Positions 8,971 through 18,328 of a DNA stretch of 46,725 bases are shown in pieces; position 1 is the stretch's first letter; each line of letters opens with the position of its first letter. The translations under genes were made by a program, and so were the position numbers. The DNA is from Candidatus Hydrogenedentota bacterium (GTDB lineage Bacteria; Hydrogenedentota; Hydrogenedentia; Hydrogenedentales; CAITNO01): the NCBI GenBank assembly GCA_012523015.1, contig JAAYJI010000352.1, positions 1 to 46,725 on the forward strand. The letters are read 5' to 3'. The notes below the pieces were generated by a model. That model did no database searches. It saw nothing but the letters and a program-made list of their open reading frames with translations, and had not been told where the DNA came from.

Positions 8971-11142
8971 ATGATACAGCGACTTGTTCTTTCCTTATTA
9001 CTCGTTTTGGCGTTGATTAGCCTCCTCTCTTTTGCGGATACCTTCGGCCCTGATTATACCTGCTTTCAAGAGGCGGGTCCCTACACGCCGCAAATCGATA
9101 TTGGCACTGATATGGCGGTGGTCTATGGTGTGAATGAAAGCTTTAAAGAACGGGTGGCTCGGTGGCGGGAAGAGGGCTATTCCATTGGCATGATGACGGG
9201 CATCGCGTGGGGCCATTATGGTGACTATTATAACGACGGGTCGGGCTTCAAAAAAGAGGAAGTGCAAACGGCGAAATCGGGCAGGCTGTATATGCACGGC
9301 GACAGCACGACGGTGGGCTACAATGTCCCTACCGACGCCTATATCGAATATATTAAAAAGCGTGTGGAAACGGCTGTGGATGAGGGGGTACAAGCCATCT
9401 TTTTAGAGGAACCGGAGTATTGGGCAGAAACAGGCTGGAGCGATGCTTTCAAAGAAGAATGGGCACGCTTTTTTGGCGAGCCGTGGCAGGCGCCTGATTC
9501 GAGTGTGGACGCTCAATACCGGGCGAGCAAACTCAAGTATGAACTCTATTTCAACGCCTTGCGAGAGGTCTTCAGTCATATCAAAGAACGCGCCCAAGAA
9601 CAAGGCAAAAGCGTGGATTGTATTGTGCCGACCCACAGCCTCAACAGCTATGCCCAGTGGCGCATTGTCAGCCCTATGGCACATTTAATGGATCTGGAAG
9701 CCATGGACGGCTATGTGGCGCAGGTGTGGACGGGCACAGCTCGGAGTGCCAATGTGTATCGGGGTTTGTTGAAAGAACGTACCTTCGAGAGCGGCTTCTT
9801 GGAATATAGCCAAATGCTCGCCATGGTACGTCCCACGGGCAGGAAAGTTTGGTTTCTTGCTGATCCTATCGAAGACAATCCCAACTACAGTTGGAACAAC
9901 TACAAACTAAATTATGAGTGCACCGTTATCTCCTCCTTGTTTTGGCCGGAAGTGCACCGCTTTGAAGTGATGCCTTGGCCTACTCGTATTTTCAAGGGCA
10001 GTTATCCGAAAGTCGATCGGGACAGGAGTTCCGAAGAACGTGAGGGCATCCCCATGGACTATGCCACAGAAATCTTGAGTGTTATAAATGCGCTCAATGA
10101 CATGGATCAGGACGTTGTCGAATATGAGACGGGCACACGGGGTATTGGTGTGCTGGTCTCGGATAGTTTGATGTTTCAGCGTGCCGCGCCCACGTCAAGC
10201 GATGCCCATCTGAGCCACCTTTATGGGCTGACCATGCCCCTTGTGAAACATGGCATCCCCGTGGAACTGGTTCAAATGGAAAACTTGGAAACGCCCAATG
10301 TGTTGGACAGGATGAAGCTGTTGCTGCTTAGCTATGAAGGTCAAAAACCGCTCAAAGCAGACTATCATAAGATTTTGGAGCGCTGGGTCCGTGATGGCGG
10401 CAGCCTTCTTTTTATCGATGATGGGAAAGATCCGTACAATCTTGTTCGGGTATGGTGGAATAAATACGGCGGTACAAAAGGGACGCCGGCCATGGATTTG
10501 CTTGATCGTCTACAGCTTCAAAACGCCGCGTCGTCGACCGCTGCGGCCGTGGATAAAGGGTGGGTCTGTATTTATAAGAAGGCTCCGAGCGAGCTGGCAA
10601 AAGAGGAAAACGGCGCTGATGAGCTGATGGCGCTCGTGAGAATGATGCTGCAGCGGCGGGGCGAAACATTGAAGACCCAAAACTATCTGAAATTGCGGCG
10701 CGGTCCCTACGTTATCGCGTCGGTGATGGATGAATCGATTGATGATGAGTCGCTGACCTTGAGTGGTCTCTTTATTGATATTCTGGATCCCCGATTACCT
10801 ATCATTGATGAAAAAATCTTGGGGCCGGGAGAAAGAAGCTTGCTCTATGATCTTCATTGGGCACGGGAACATCTCGGCGATACCAAGGTGGCGGCGGCTG
10901 CCTGCAGGATCCGGAAAGAACAGAAAGATAAGGAGCAGTTCCGCTTTGTGGCGCGGGGCCCCGTAGGTACACGTGCTCGGGCACGCGTCGCATTGCCTGC
11001 CGCTCCCGCTTCCTTAAAGACAAAACCCGGTATATTTGTTGATCAGCAGTGGGACGCAAATAGCAATACCTTATGGCTGGATTTCGATAATCAGGCGCAA
11101 GACATCCTGTTTACACTTGTTTTGGCGGAGGCGAAGACTTGA
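8971..11142 (+). CDS. Secreted glycosidase-like protein of unknown family
   Basis: Start at 8971 is set by AAGGAG 5 nt upstream and by the signal peptide MIQRLVLSLLLVLALISLLSFA. An earlier in-frame codon at 8947 would place charged residues before the signal. The 723-residue product contains a probable TIM-barrel-like region (about 30-380) with the acidic strand end AIFLEEPEYW. A Rossmann-like or flavodoxin-like segment follows (about 395-520, including VLDRMKLLLLSYEGQKPL and GGSLLFIDDGKD), resembling beta-galactosidase trimerisation domains, with a beta-rich tail. This order resembles GH42-like hydrolases, but I cannot match a family, so carbohydrate hydrolysis is only a suggestion. Confidence 0.7.
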   Translation: MIQRLVLSLLLVLALISLLSFADTFGPDYTCFQEAGPYTPQIDIGTDMAVVYGVNESFKERVARWREEGYSIGMMTGIAWGHYGDYYNDGSGFKKEEVQTAKSGRLYMHGDSTTVGYNVPTDAYIEYIKKRVETAVDEGVQAIFLEEPEYWAETGWSDAFKEEWARFFGEPWQAPDSSVDAQYRASKLKYELYFNALREVFSHIKERAQEQGKSVDCIVPTHSLNSYAQWRIVSPMAHLMDLEAMDGYVAQVWTGTARSANVYRGLLKERTFESGFLEYSQMLAMVRPTGRKVWFLADPIEDNPNYSWNNYKLNYECTVISSLFWPEVHRFEVMPWPTRIFKGSYPKVDRDRSSEEREGIPMDYATEILSVINALNDMDQDVVEYETGTRGIGVLVSDSLMFQRAAPTSSDAHLSHLYGLTMPLVKHGIPVELVQMENLETPNVLDRMKLLLLSYEGQKPLKADYHKILERWVRDGGSLLFIDDGKDPYNLVRVWWNKYGGTKGTPAMDLLDRLQLQNAASSTAAAVDKGWVCIYKKAPSELAKEENGADELMALVRMMLQRRGETLKTQNYLKLRRGPYVIASVMDESIDDESLTLSGLFIDILDPRLPIIDEKILGPGERSLLYDLHWAREHLGDTKVAAAACRIRKEQKDKEQFRFVARGPVGTRARARVALPAAPASLKTKPGIFVDQQWDANSNTLWLDFDNQAQDILFTLVLAEAKT

Positions 11143-11331
11143 GCCGTGACGCTTGCAGGGGCATATCTTTTCCTGAATTGAGCCGCAAATAGTATATACT
11201 CTTCCCACACCGACGCGTTTTGAAATGAATACCTATTTCGCGTGCTTGGTGCTTGGAATAAGGGATGGGGAAAAACTGTTACTCCTCGGGTTTAAGGTAT
11301 TGGTTCACACTGTCCAGAAAGGATCTTTTTC

Positions 11332-12237
11332 ATGAAGAATAACGCAACTTGGCTTGTATACACGCTGCTTCTTTTGCTGATGGCGCCCATGATGGTGTGG
11401 GCGGCTCCTGCTGCTAAAGCGGACCCTGTCCCGGAGAAACTGCCGTGGACCCTGCGCGAACACTATACCTTTCACGGGGAAGGGCTGCGTTTAGATTATG
11501 CGAAAGATAACGCGGAATGGCGGATCAAAGAATATGAAGAAGATTCCGAATCGAGCCGCATGTATCCGAAACTGGTGCTCCGCGATGTGGGCTTCTCCAT
11601 TGACGTTAAAAATGGGCCCGTATTAAATAATGAACTGCTGAGTGCAACGGGTGAAACGACGATGCACCGGGAAGCCTACAACTGCGATATTTTAGGGGAA
11701 GGCACGACTTACGCTGTCGAATTTGTTCCCTATGAAGGGCTGACGGTAAAACACAGCCTGATCACCATGCGCCGCTGGAATTTCATCCGTGTGGTTATCT
11801 CCATTACCAACACGAGCGGCGCGCCTGTTGAAATCGCTAAAATTTCACCGGTAATCATCTCTTCCGATAATTATCCCAACCTCAGTGTGAACGCAGTGAC
11901 TTCCACAAACAGCCTGGTCTACGAAGATGGCAAGGCGGTGCTGGGCGATACGGGTGCTGTGAACACCATTCGCCTCTTCGATCCCGACCGGAATGTGACG
12001 CTGCTCATGGGCTTTATCCCTACGGGTCAGGGAGTCTGTGAATTTAGAAAATATCCTGCCGGCGCTCCTCTGGAAGGTATTTTCGAGACGGTCTATGATC
12101 CCGCTGTGGTGATTGCCGACGGCGAAACGATGGAAAGCAATCCCCTTTCCATCGGCTTCGGTATTGATGCGGAGATTATGGAAGGTCAATACGCCTATCT
12201 TCTGCGGAAGTTTTGTGAAGTGCCGGAGACGAAGTAA
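11332..12237 (+). CDS. Secreted beta-sandwich protein, possible glycosidase-associated domain
   Basis: The 301-residue protein has a signal peptide ending near VWAAPA. AAAGGA lies 8 nt upstream of the ATG. The mature region is all-beta in appearance, with blocks such as VKHSLITMRRWNFIRVVISI and NTSGAPVEIAKISPVII, which resemble the N-terminal supersandwich of GH36 alpha-galactosidases or carbohydrate-processing accessory domains. No catalytic barrel follows, so it would be a stand-alone domain if that similarity holds. Three genes in this neighbourhood (6107-7546, 8971-11142 and this one) encode exported proteins of unknown family, suggesting a shared extracellular role. Confidence 0.7.
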   Translation: MKNNATWLVYTLLLLLMAPMMVWAAPAAKADPVPEKLPWTLREHYTFHGEGLRLDYAKDNAEWRIKEYEEDSESSRMYPKLVLRDVGFSIDVKNGPVLNNELLSATGETTMHREAYNCDILGEGTTYAVEFVPYEGLTVKHSLITMRRWNFIRVVISITNTSGAPVEIAKISPVIISSDNYPNLSVNAVTSTNSLVYEDGKAVLGDTGAVNTIRLFDPDRNVTLLMGFIPTGQGVCEFRKYPAGAPLEGIFETVYDPAVVIADGETMESNPLSIGFGIDAEIMEGQYAYLLRKFCEVPETK

Positions 12238-12262
12238 AACAACTTTTCAACGCCGGACAGAG

Positions 12263-12292
12263 TTGGGCAAGCCATGACACAAGTTGTATAGT
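12263..12292 (+). promoter_or_regulatory. Candidate sigma-70 promoter of the UbiB-like gene
   Basis: TTGGGC, an 18-nt spacer and TATAGT lie 26 nt upstream of the ATG at 12318. The element resembles the one predicted before the ATPase gene at 39780 (TTGGGT, 17 nt, TATAGT, also preceded by GTTG), which supports both. It is a prediction from consensus only. Confidence 0.5.
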
Positions 12293-12317
12293 ATGTTTAT
12301 CCCTATAAGGATCGGAC

Positions 12318-14000
12318 ATGTTTTACAGCAAACTGGGACGACATAAAGTTAATGTAGTGCGCTTTGCCGAAATAACGCAAGTGTTGCTGCGTCATGGTTT
12401 TTCCGATATTCTGTGTCGTGCCGGGCTGGATAAAGGCTGGCCCGGCAAAATTTTAAAGCGCATGAAGATCGTGGAAACGCCTCATGAGGAACCCTCCACT
12501 TTCGGCAGCAGACTGCGTGAAACGCTGATTGAATTGGGGCCTAGCTTCATTAAACTAGGACAGGTCTTGAGTACCCGTTCCGATCTGGTAGGCTCCACCC
12601 TTGCCATGGAGCTGAGCCGCCTGCAAGATGATGTTACACCTGATCCTTTTACAGTTTTTGGCCCGCTGATTGAAGAGGAACTGGGCAAAAGCATTGATAC
12701 GGTCTTCCAATCCATCAATTGCGAGCCCGTTGCTTCCGCCTCACTCAGTCAGGTTTATCACGGTGTACTCGTTACGGGCGAAGAGGTGGCCGTCAAGGTG
12801 CAACGCCCCGACATTCACCAGATCATCAAATCCGATATCAGCCTTTTGCGCACCGTTGCGGAGTGGATCGCCAAACATCAAAAAGGCCGGCTCATTATTA
12901 ATCCTGTAGGCATTGTGGAAGAATTCTCTCGATCCATTACGAGAGAGTTGGATTTCACTTTGGAAGCACGGGCTGCCTTTAGTTTTGCCGAAAATTTTGC
13001 TGATGTAAAAGATATTGTTATTCCAAGACCTTTTCCGGACTTGTGCACACCCAAGCTTCTCGTCTTGGAATGGGTTGAAGGCGTTCCCATCAATTGCATG
13101 GAGGATTACGAGCCTCTAAACAGCTCCCCCGCTGCTGTGTCGGCAGTAGGATGCCACGCGCTCTTTGAGATGATCTTTAGCCACCAATTATTTCATGCAG
13201 ATCCCCACCCCGGCAATGTATTCCTTTTAAAGGACAACCGCATTGCATTCCTTGATCTGGGAATGGCGGGGCATCTTGAGCTCTCTGATGTATACGTCTT
13301 TTCCGATATCCTATTGTCCGTATTCAACGGCGATACGGAACAGTGCTTGAATTCTCTGTTGTTTTTGGCGGGTAAAGAAGACCTGGCAACCCGTGATGAA
13401 TTGCGCTATGAACTGTCTGAATTTATCGCCTTTGAAGCGCCCCTCATCCTGTCTCAAGGATTGGTGGCGCGGGGCTTGGAGCTGATGGTACAGGTTATGG
13501 GCCGTCATCGTTTAGAGATCAATCCCCGGTTTTCCTTGTTGATTAAAGCGCTGATCACCATTGAAATTGTGGGGCGGGAACTGGATCCAAGTCTGGATAT
13601 GATCAAAATGGTGCGCCCCTATGTGGAGTCCATGATCCTGAAACGATACCATCCCACCCATCTGTTGCAGGAACTAAAGACGCACACTTTAGGCTATCTG
13701 CGGCTTAGCCGTCAAGCGCCCACCGATGTGGCTCATTTATTACGGCAATTGCGTTCAGGTAAAATGAAAGTTCATATTCATCATGATCATCTGGAAGCGC
13801 TGGCGGTGACCATTGACCGGGCAAGCAAAAGAAATGCCGTTGCTGTTGTCGCCGCCGCCTTGTTTGTGGGATCGAGTATGCTGTTCCTAGCCGATGCGCA
13901 CATGGAAGAACTGGCACTCATCGGCTACATTGCGTCGGGATTGCTGAGCGTGGGATTGGTACTGTCCATCCTTTGGCGCAGCAGCTTCGGCAAAGATTAG
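12318..14000 (+). CDS. UbiB/AarF (ABC1/ADCK) family atypical kinase
   Basis: The 560-residue protein has all the hallmarks of the family that supports ubiquinone or other isoprenoid-lipid metabolism: a KLGQ motif at 79-82, the Ala/Ser-rich nucleotide loop ASASLSQVYHG from 139, VAVKVQRP with Lys160, HADPHPGN at 293-300, and DLG at 313-315. Two hydrophobic segments at the extreme C-terminus (about 500-555) would anchor it to the inner membrane, as in UbiB. Length fits the family. The gene follows a predicted promoter and precedes a small membrane protein by 76 nt. No quinone-biosynthesis gene is adjacent; the nearest isoprenoid gene in the window is the polyprenyl synthetase at 34.8 kb. Family call is firm; physiological role is inferred. 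Confidence 0.9.
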   Translation: MFYSKLGRHKVNVVRFAEITQVLLRHGFSDILCRAGLDKGWPGKILKRMKIVETPHEEPSTFGSRLRETLIELGPSFIKLGQVLSTRSDLVGSTLAMELSRLQDDVTPDPFTVFGPLIEEELGKSIDTVFQSINCEPVASASLSQVYHGVLVTGEEVAVKVQRPDIHQIIKSDISLLRTVAEWIAKHQKGRLIINPVGIVEEFSRSITRELDFTLEARAAFSFAENFADVKDIVIPRPFPDLCTPKLLVLEWVEGVPINCMEDYEPLNSSPAAVSAVGCHALFEMIFSHQLFHADPHPGNVFLLKDNRIAFLDLGMAGHLELSDVYVFSDILLSVFNGDTEQCLNSLLFLAGKEDLATRDELRYELSEFIAFEAPLILSQGLVARGLELMVQVMGRHRLEINPRFSLLIKALITIEIVGRELDPSLDMIKMVRPYVESMILKRYHPTHLLQELKTHTLGYLRLSRQAPTDVAHLLRQLRSGKMKVHIHHDHLEALAVTIDRASKRNAVAVVAAALFVGSSMLFLADAHMEELALIGYIASGLLSVGLVLSILWRSSFGKD

Positions 14001-14076
14001 TTTAGGAATCTTCCCGTTTTCCCGCCCATGATTCAGATTGGCAGTATAATGTATACTATGAACGAAGGAAATAGGC

Positions 14077-14370
14077 ATGGATACCTTAAGAACCTTGACA
14101 GGATGGATTTTATTTTTGATTATGAGCGTATTGGCGGCTTTCTTTTGGCACCAGTCCGCTTCTCGAGGCAGAGAAATTAGCGAACTCGAGAGCAGCATTT
14201 TAGAAATAAATCTTCAAATTGAAAAATTAAACGCGGACATCCTGTTGATCCATCATGAATTCGACAAAAATGAAATAGGTCTTGAAAATGGGGTGAGTTT
14301 ACCCGTATCCTCTTCCCTAGGGGAGGTAAAACAAGAAGCAATAATCCTTGAAGAGGATACGAATCCATGA
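14077..14370 (+). CDS. Small single-span membrane protein with coiled coil
   Basis: The 97-residue product has an N-terminal transmembrane helix (about 9-25, WILFLIMSVLAAFFW), then a heptad-like coiled coil (about 33-65) and a polar tail. AAGGAA lies 7 nt upstream of the ATG. The topology recalls FtsB/FtsL-like divisome proteins, but the motif match is poor and I give no function. Its stop overlaps a possible ATG of the next gene in an ATGA arrangement (14367-14370), consistent with co-translation with the phosphodiesterase-fold protein. Confidence 0.6.
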   Translation: MDTLRTLTGWILFLIMSVLAAFFWHQSASRGREISELESSILEINLQIEKLNADILLIHHEFDKNEIGLENGVSLPVSSSLGEVKQEAIILEEDTNP

Positions 14371-14438
14371 ACATTCAAGCAGTAAATGTGGAAAGCGGTT
14401 TTGAAATTCCCATTCCTGTACAAAAGGAAGAAGGTTTT

Positions 14439-15488
14439 ATGAAGAAATTTTTGCGTATTTTTTTAAAGGTGGTGGCAATAACGGCTGTAGTCGTTTTGCT
14501 GTTCAGCATCTTCACCTATTTCCAAGGTATTCAATACACAATCGCCCTCTTGACCGGCTCGCTCCGTGACCCCTATTTTGATCATACGCCCTATTCGCCC
14601 GAACAAAATTGTGCCGGCGCGGCTGCCTGCGATAGCGGAGCAATACGGATCCTGAGCTATAACGTCCTTTGTCGTGTATGTGTCAAAGATGAGTTTGATC
14701 CGTGGTCTGTGCGGATTGAGCATCTGCGCGGGCTGGTGGAACGATATGATCCCGATCTGATCGGCACGCAGGAACTGGGCGGTTGGGAGGATATTCAAGA
14801 ATTCCTGCCTGAAGGCGATGTCTACGGTACGGTCTCTTTTGAGTTTGGTCCGTGGACCTATGCAGATTCCGCCCTCTTTTATCGCCACGCCAAATATGAA
14901 CTTTTAGATTCCGGTCAATTCTGGCTCAGCCCGAAACCGGGGCTGCCCTTTGGCTTTGGATGGCTCAAGTTGAGTATGCCCCGTTATGTGTGCTGGGCGT
15001 GTTTACGTGACCGCAGCAACGGCTTCACCTTCTTATTCTTGAACTCTCATTTCGATAATAATGGCGTCAACAAAAAGGAGACGGGTCAGTTGGTTCATGA
15101 CAGTTTTGGCCCTCATGCGGAACGGCTGCCCATCCTCTTCACCGGCGATTTCAATATCAATCCTACGACGGATTACTATGCTGCGCTGCAACGGGGCGGC
15201 ACTGATACGGTGACTTTTGTAAATGCTGCTGATCTCGTGCCCCGTCTGGAAATGCAAGAATATGTACCCGGATCCCCGGATCCGGTGAATACGGTCGACT
15301 TTCCTTTCTTTAATCGGGCGATCGAACATCTTTTCGTAACGGGGCCTCTTCCCGCAACTGTTAATCGGTGGATCATGGATTATAATATCTACGGAGAAGC
15401 GCAAAAATGGGCGTCCGACCATCCCGCGCTCTATGTTGAACTGGCGTTCAGCAGCGAATTCGACGACGGGGAGACCGATCTTCCCTGA
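14439..15488 (+). CDS. Membrane-anchored endonuclease/exonuclease/phosphatase-family hydrolase
   Basis: Two starts are possible. The ATG at 14439 has AAGGAAGAAGG just upstream and yields 349 residues beginning with a signal anchor (MKKFLRIFLKVVAI...). The ATG at 14367 overlaps the previous stop and adds 24 residues. The EEP fold is shown by ILSYNVLCR, DPDLIGTQELG (metal-binding Glu), FLNSHFDNNG, ILFTGDFNIN (catalytic Asp/Asn) and the C-terminal ASDHPALYVEL with the conserved SDH. Such enzymes cleave phosphodiesters in nucleic acids, lipids or sugar phosphates. The anchor suggests action outside the cytoplasm, perhaps on a sphingomyelin- or phospholipid-like substrate, which is speculation. 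Confidence 0.85.
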   Translation: MKKFLRIFLKVVAITAVVVLLFSIFTYFQGIQYTIALLTGSLRDPYFDHTPYSPEQNCAGAAACDSGAIRILSYNVLCRVCVKDEFDPWSVRIEHLRGLVERYDPDLIGTQELGGWEDIQEFLPEGDVYGTVSFEFGPWTYADSALFYRHAKYELLDSGQFWLSPKPGLPFGFGWLKLSMPRYVCWACLRDRSNGFTFLFLNSHFDNNGVNKKETGQLVHDSFGPHAERLPILFTGDFNINPTTDYYAALQRGGTDTVTFVNAADLVPRLEMQEYVPGSPDPVNTVDFPFFNRAIEHLFVTGPLPATVNRWIMDYNIYGEAQKWASDHPALYVELAFSSEFDDGETDLP

Positions 15489-15686
15489 CCGCGACGGCGC
15501 ACAGCACCATTCAATCCTTTTCCCGGATAGCTGTTCGTGGCTGGCTCGCGGAAGGACAGTTCAATTCTTTTCAAGGGCAAGGTTGGAGTATACTTAGATT
15601 TGCAGAAGGGTCGGTGCACGTAGTCACGGATCTTTTCTGTCTTCTTTATGGTAGTGAGAAACAGGGCACATTGTATGGAGAATAAT

Positions 15687-16175
15687 ATGTCATTACGCCC
15701 CGATGAGATGCGCGATATTTTTGAACGTACCATCATCGTGCGACGGCCTACTTACGGAATTGTAAAAGGCTATCACGAACTTCCGTATATCTGCTTAGGA
15801 AATCCGGTGGACGAAAAGGACGGAACCCTCCTTGTCCGCGGCATGATCCATGTTTCTCCTCAATTCGTTATCAAGCCGACCCACTACCATCCCAAATATG
15901 GTGAAATCTTTGGCGAGGACGGCGTAGACAAGGCTATTTCCGGGCGTATCTTCGGGTTTTTGGGCTTCCCCGATAAGCCCGTAGATTGTTCGTTGGAACA
16001 ATTCGAGGTCGCGCACGTATCAGGCACATTGGATGATCTGCTGAGCCGTGAGCTGGATGCTTTAGAGCGCAAAGAAGATATTACTACAGGCGTGATCATT
16101 ACGCCGGAAAGCCGCTATTACCAGATATCGCTGGAACGTTTTATCGCGCATATTTTAGAAGATGAGTTCCGCTAG
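15687..16175 (+). CDS. Conserved-looking protein of unknown function, 162 residues
   Basis: The ATG at 15687 has GGAG 6 nt upstream; earlier ATGs at 15675 and 15648 are also in frame. The sequence contains IIVRRPTYGIVKGYHELPYI, a His-rich turn PTHYHPKYGEIFGE and a terminal helix ERFIAHILEDEF. No family is recognised. Composition and codon use are gene-like and the frame fits the gap. Its TAG stop shares the CTAG palindrome with the stop of the convergent tlyA gene. Confidence 0.65.
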   Translation: MSLRPDEMRDIFERTIIVRRPTYGIVKGYHELPYICLGNPVDEKDGTLLVRGMIHVSPQFVIKPTHYHPKYGEIFGEDGVDKAISGRIFGFLGFPDKPVDCSLEQFEVAHVSGTLDDLLSRELDALERKEDITTGVIITPESRYYQISLERFIAHILEDEFR

Positions 16176-16915
16176 TCTTCTTTTTTAAAGCCGTGCATCC
16201 AAGCCAAGAATTCGCGGTTACCGGCCGGACCGAGCAGCGGTGAGGGAATGACCTCAACGGCGCTGAATCCGAGACCTTTGGCAAATTCGGAAACGCTCTC
16301 TATTACCCGGGCGTGAACGGCGGCATCCCGTACGACCCCGCCGCGGCTGACGTGTTCTTTACCCGCCTCAAATTGCGGCTTAATCAGAGCGAGCCCTTCG
16401 GGATTCGGCGCCATTAACTCCATTACAGCCGATAAGACCATGGTCAGGGAGATGAAAGAGCAATCAATAGTGAAAAAGGACGGAAGTACATCCAATTGTT
16501 CCCGTGTTAAGTTCCGAATGTTGCAGCGTTCGAGGACGATCACCTTGGGGTTCTGTCTTAACTCCCACACCAGTTGACCATAGCCCACGTCTACGGCATA
16601 GACTTGCGCTGCCCCCTCTTGTAAGAGACAATCGGTGAATCCGCCTGTAGAAGCGCCTACGTCAATGACCGTTTTGCCTTGCACACGAATGGGAAAATGT
16701 TCGAAGGCATGCTTTAGTTTTTCTCCGCCGCGGCTGACAAAAGGCGGCCCGTCTACCAGTTCCAAAACGATAGCGGGATCAACGCGCAGCCCCTGTTTGT
16801 TCAATACCTGGCCGTTGCCGTCCTTGATCTTATTTGTCTGGATTAATCCCTGCGCTTTACTGCGTGACACATTAAAACGCTTCGCCACAATCGCATCCAA
16901 ACGTTCTTTTTGCAT
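16172..16915 (-). CDS. tlyA: TlyA-family rRNA (cytidine-2'-O)-methyltransferase
   Basis: The 247-residue protein starts with an S4 RNA-binding domain (about 1-60, RLDAIVAKRFNVSRSKAQGLI) and continues with the FtsJ-like methyltransferase. SRGGEKL is at 61-67, the SAM motif DVGASTGGFTD at 85-95, the DCSFISL segment near 145-152, and LIKPQFE follows. These are diagnostic of TlyA, which 2'-O-methylates cytidines in 16S and 23S rRNA. Length matches the family. GGGGAAG precedes the ATG, and the gene starts 18 nt after the dipeptidase stop, suggesting a two-gene unit. Confidence 0.93.
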   Translation of the reverse strand: MQKERLDAIVAKRFNVSRSKAQGLIQTNKIKDGNGQVLNKQGLRVDPAIVLELVDGPPFVSRGGEKLKHAFEHFPIRVQGKTVIDVGASTGGFTDCLLQEGAAQVYAVDVGYGQLVWELRQNPKVIVLERCNIRNLTREQLDVLPSFFTIDCSFISLTMVLSAVMELMAPNPEGLALIKPQFEAGKEHVSRGGVVRDAAVHARVIESVSEFAKGLGFSAVEVIPSPLLGPAGNREFLAWMHGFKKED

Positions 16916-16933
16916 TGCTTCCCCGCTGCGCGT

Positions 16934-18304
16934 TTAGAGAGCCAGAAGTTTCATGAACTGTGCATAACACTCCATGCCTTGAAATAAGAGGGGCAGCGAT
17001 TGGTGTTCATCCGGTCCATGGATACCGTCTTCGGGCAGCCCAAATCCGAGCATTACCGAATCCACACCTAGCTGTTGCTGCATCAATGCTACGACAGGAA
17101 CGCTCGCTCCCTCTCTCCTGAAGAAAGGCTTTTTCTTGAAGATCATTTCAATAGCTGTGGCGGCGGCGCGCATGGCAGGCGCTTTACGATCCATGATAGC
17201 GCCCGGACCTAAAGAATGAACGATTAATTCATAGCGGTATCCCTGCGGCACTGCCGCTTTCATATACGCCTTGACTTGTTCGACGACCTGATCCAGCCCT
17301 TGATCGGCGACAAGGCGCAGCGAGAATTTAGCGCCACAGCTCGCGGGCAGTACTGTTTTAGATCCTTCGCCCTGAAAGCCGCCCCAAATACCGTTAATAT
17401 CCAGTGAAGGGCGTGCGCCGAGACGCTCAACAGGCGTAAATCCTGATTCTCCATAGAGTTTGGAAGCACCGGAAAGCTTTAAATAATAGGCGTCATCATA
17501 AGGACCTTCTTTCAAGACAGCCCGTTCCTCGTCGTCAAGAGGGCGTACCGTATCATAGAGACCGGGCAAGGTGATGCGTCCTTGATCATCATGCATGCCC
17601 GCCAAGACTTTACAGAGCACGTGTAATGGATTGCGGATAATACCGCCGAACATGCCGCTGTGCACATCTTTGGGTTGTCCGAAGAGCCGCAATTCAAAAC
17701 AGGCAAGACCGCGTAAGGCATAGACTAAGGAAGGCGCATCCACAGCATGGATGATGGAGTCGCAATTGACGACGGCGTCACAGTGGAGCAGCTCTTTATG
17801 CTCACGAATAAAGGCTTCGAGCCCGGGAGACCCGACTTCCTCATCGCCCTCAATTAGATATTTTATGTTTATCGGAAGTTCGCCATCTACCTGCAACATG
17901 CTCTCAACCGCCATGAGTTGCGCAAAGATCTGCCCTTTCATGTCCGACGCGCCCCGTGCATAGATGTTGTCATCTCGTATGGCGGGGTCAAAAGGCGGTG
18001 TCGTCCATTCATGGAGAGGATCACAAGGCTGCACGTCATAATGGCCGTAAACCAGCAAGCAGGGTTTGCCCGGAGCATGGAGCCAATCACCGTAGACGAC
18101 GGGATTATGGCTGGTCGGCATCAAGGCGACATTCTCCAGACCCATGGCGCGCATTTGTTCAGCAAACCATGTCGCCATCTCCTGCATATCCCCTTTGTTT
18201 TCTGAAAAAGTAGATATGCTTGGTATCGCCAATGCCTCTTTAAAGCGGCTCACATAAGATTCTCGGTGTTGTCGAATATGTGCAAAAACAGGATCCAAAT
18301 TCAT
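16934..18304 (-). CDS. M20/M28-type dipeptidase (zinc amidohydrolase)
   Basis: The 456-residue protein has the complete M20 metal centre: His88 and Asp90 in YGHYDVQP, bridging Asp121 in ARGASDMKG, the catalytic Glu pair at 155-156 in EGDEEVGSP, Asp182 in VNCDS, and a late His in EDGIHGPDEHQ. A dimerisation domain lies between about 205 and 335. The YGHYDVQP and ARGASDMKGQ forms point to the DapE/carnosinase-like dipeptidase branch. It should cleave dipeptides or acylated amino acids in the cytosol. Start is set by AAAGG upstream of the ATG. Confidence 0.9.
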   Translation of the reverse strand: MNLDPVFAHIRQHRESYVSRFKEALAIPSISTFSENKGDMQEMATWFAEQMRAMGLENVALMPTSHNPVVYGDWLHAPGKPCLLVYGHYDVQPCDPLHEWTTPPFDPAIRDDNIYARGASDMKGQIFAQLMAVESMLQVDGELPINIKYLIEGDEEVGSPGLEAFIREHKELLHCDAVVNCDSIIHAVDAPSLVYALRGLACFELRLFGQPKDVHSGMFGGIIRNPLHVLCKVLAGMHDDQGRITLPGLYDTVRPLDDEERAVLKEGPYDDAYYLKLSGASKLYGESGFTPVERLGARPSLDINGIWGGFQGEGSKTVLPASCGAKFSLRLVADQGLDQVVEQVKAYMKAAVPQGYRYELIVHSLGPGAIMDRKAPAMRAAATAIEMIFKKKPFFRREGASVPVVALMQQQLGVDSVMLGFGLPEDGIHGPDEHQSLPLLFQGMECYAQFMKLLAL

Positions 18305-18328
18305 AAGAAATACGCCTTTTTTTTAATT

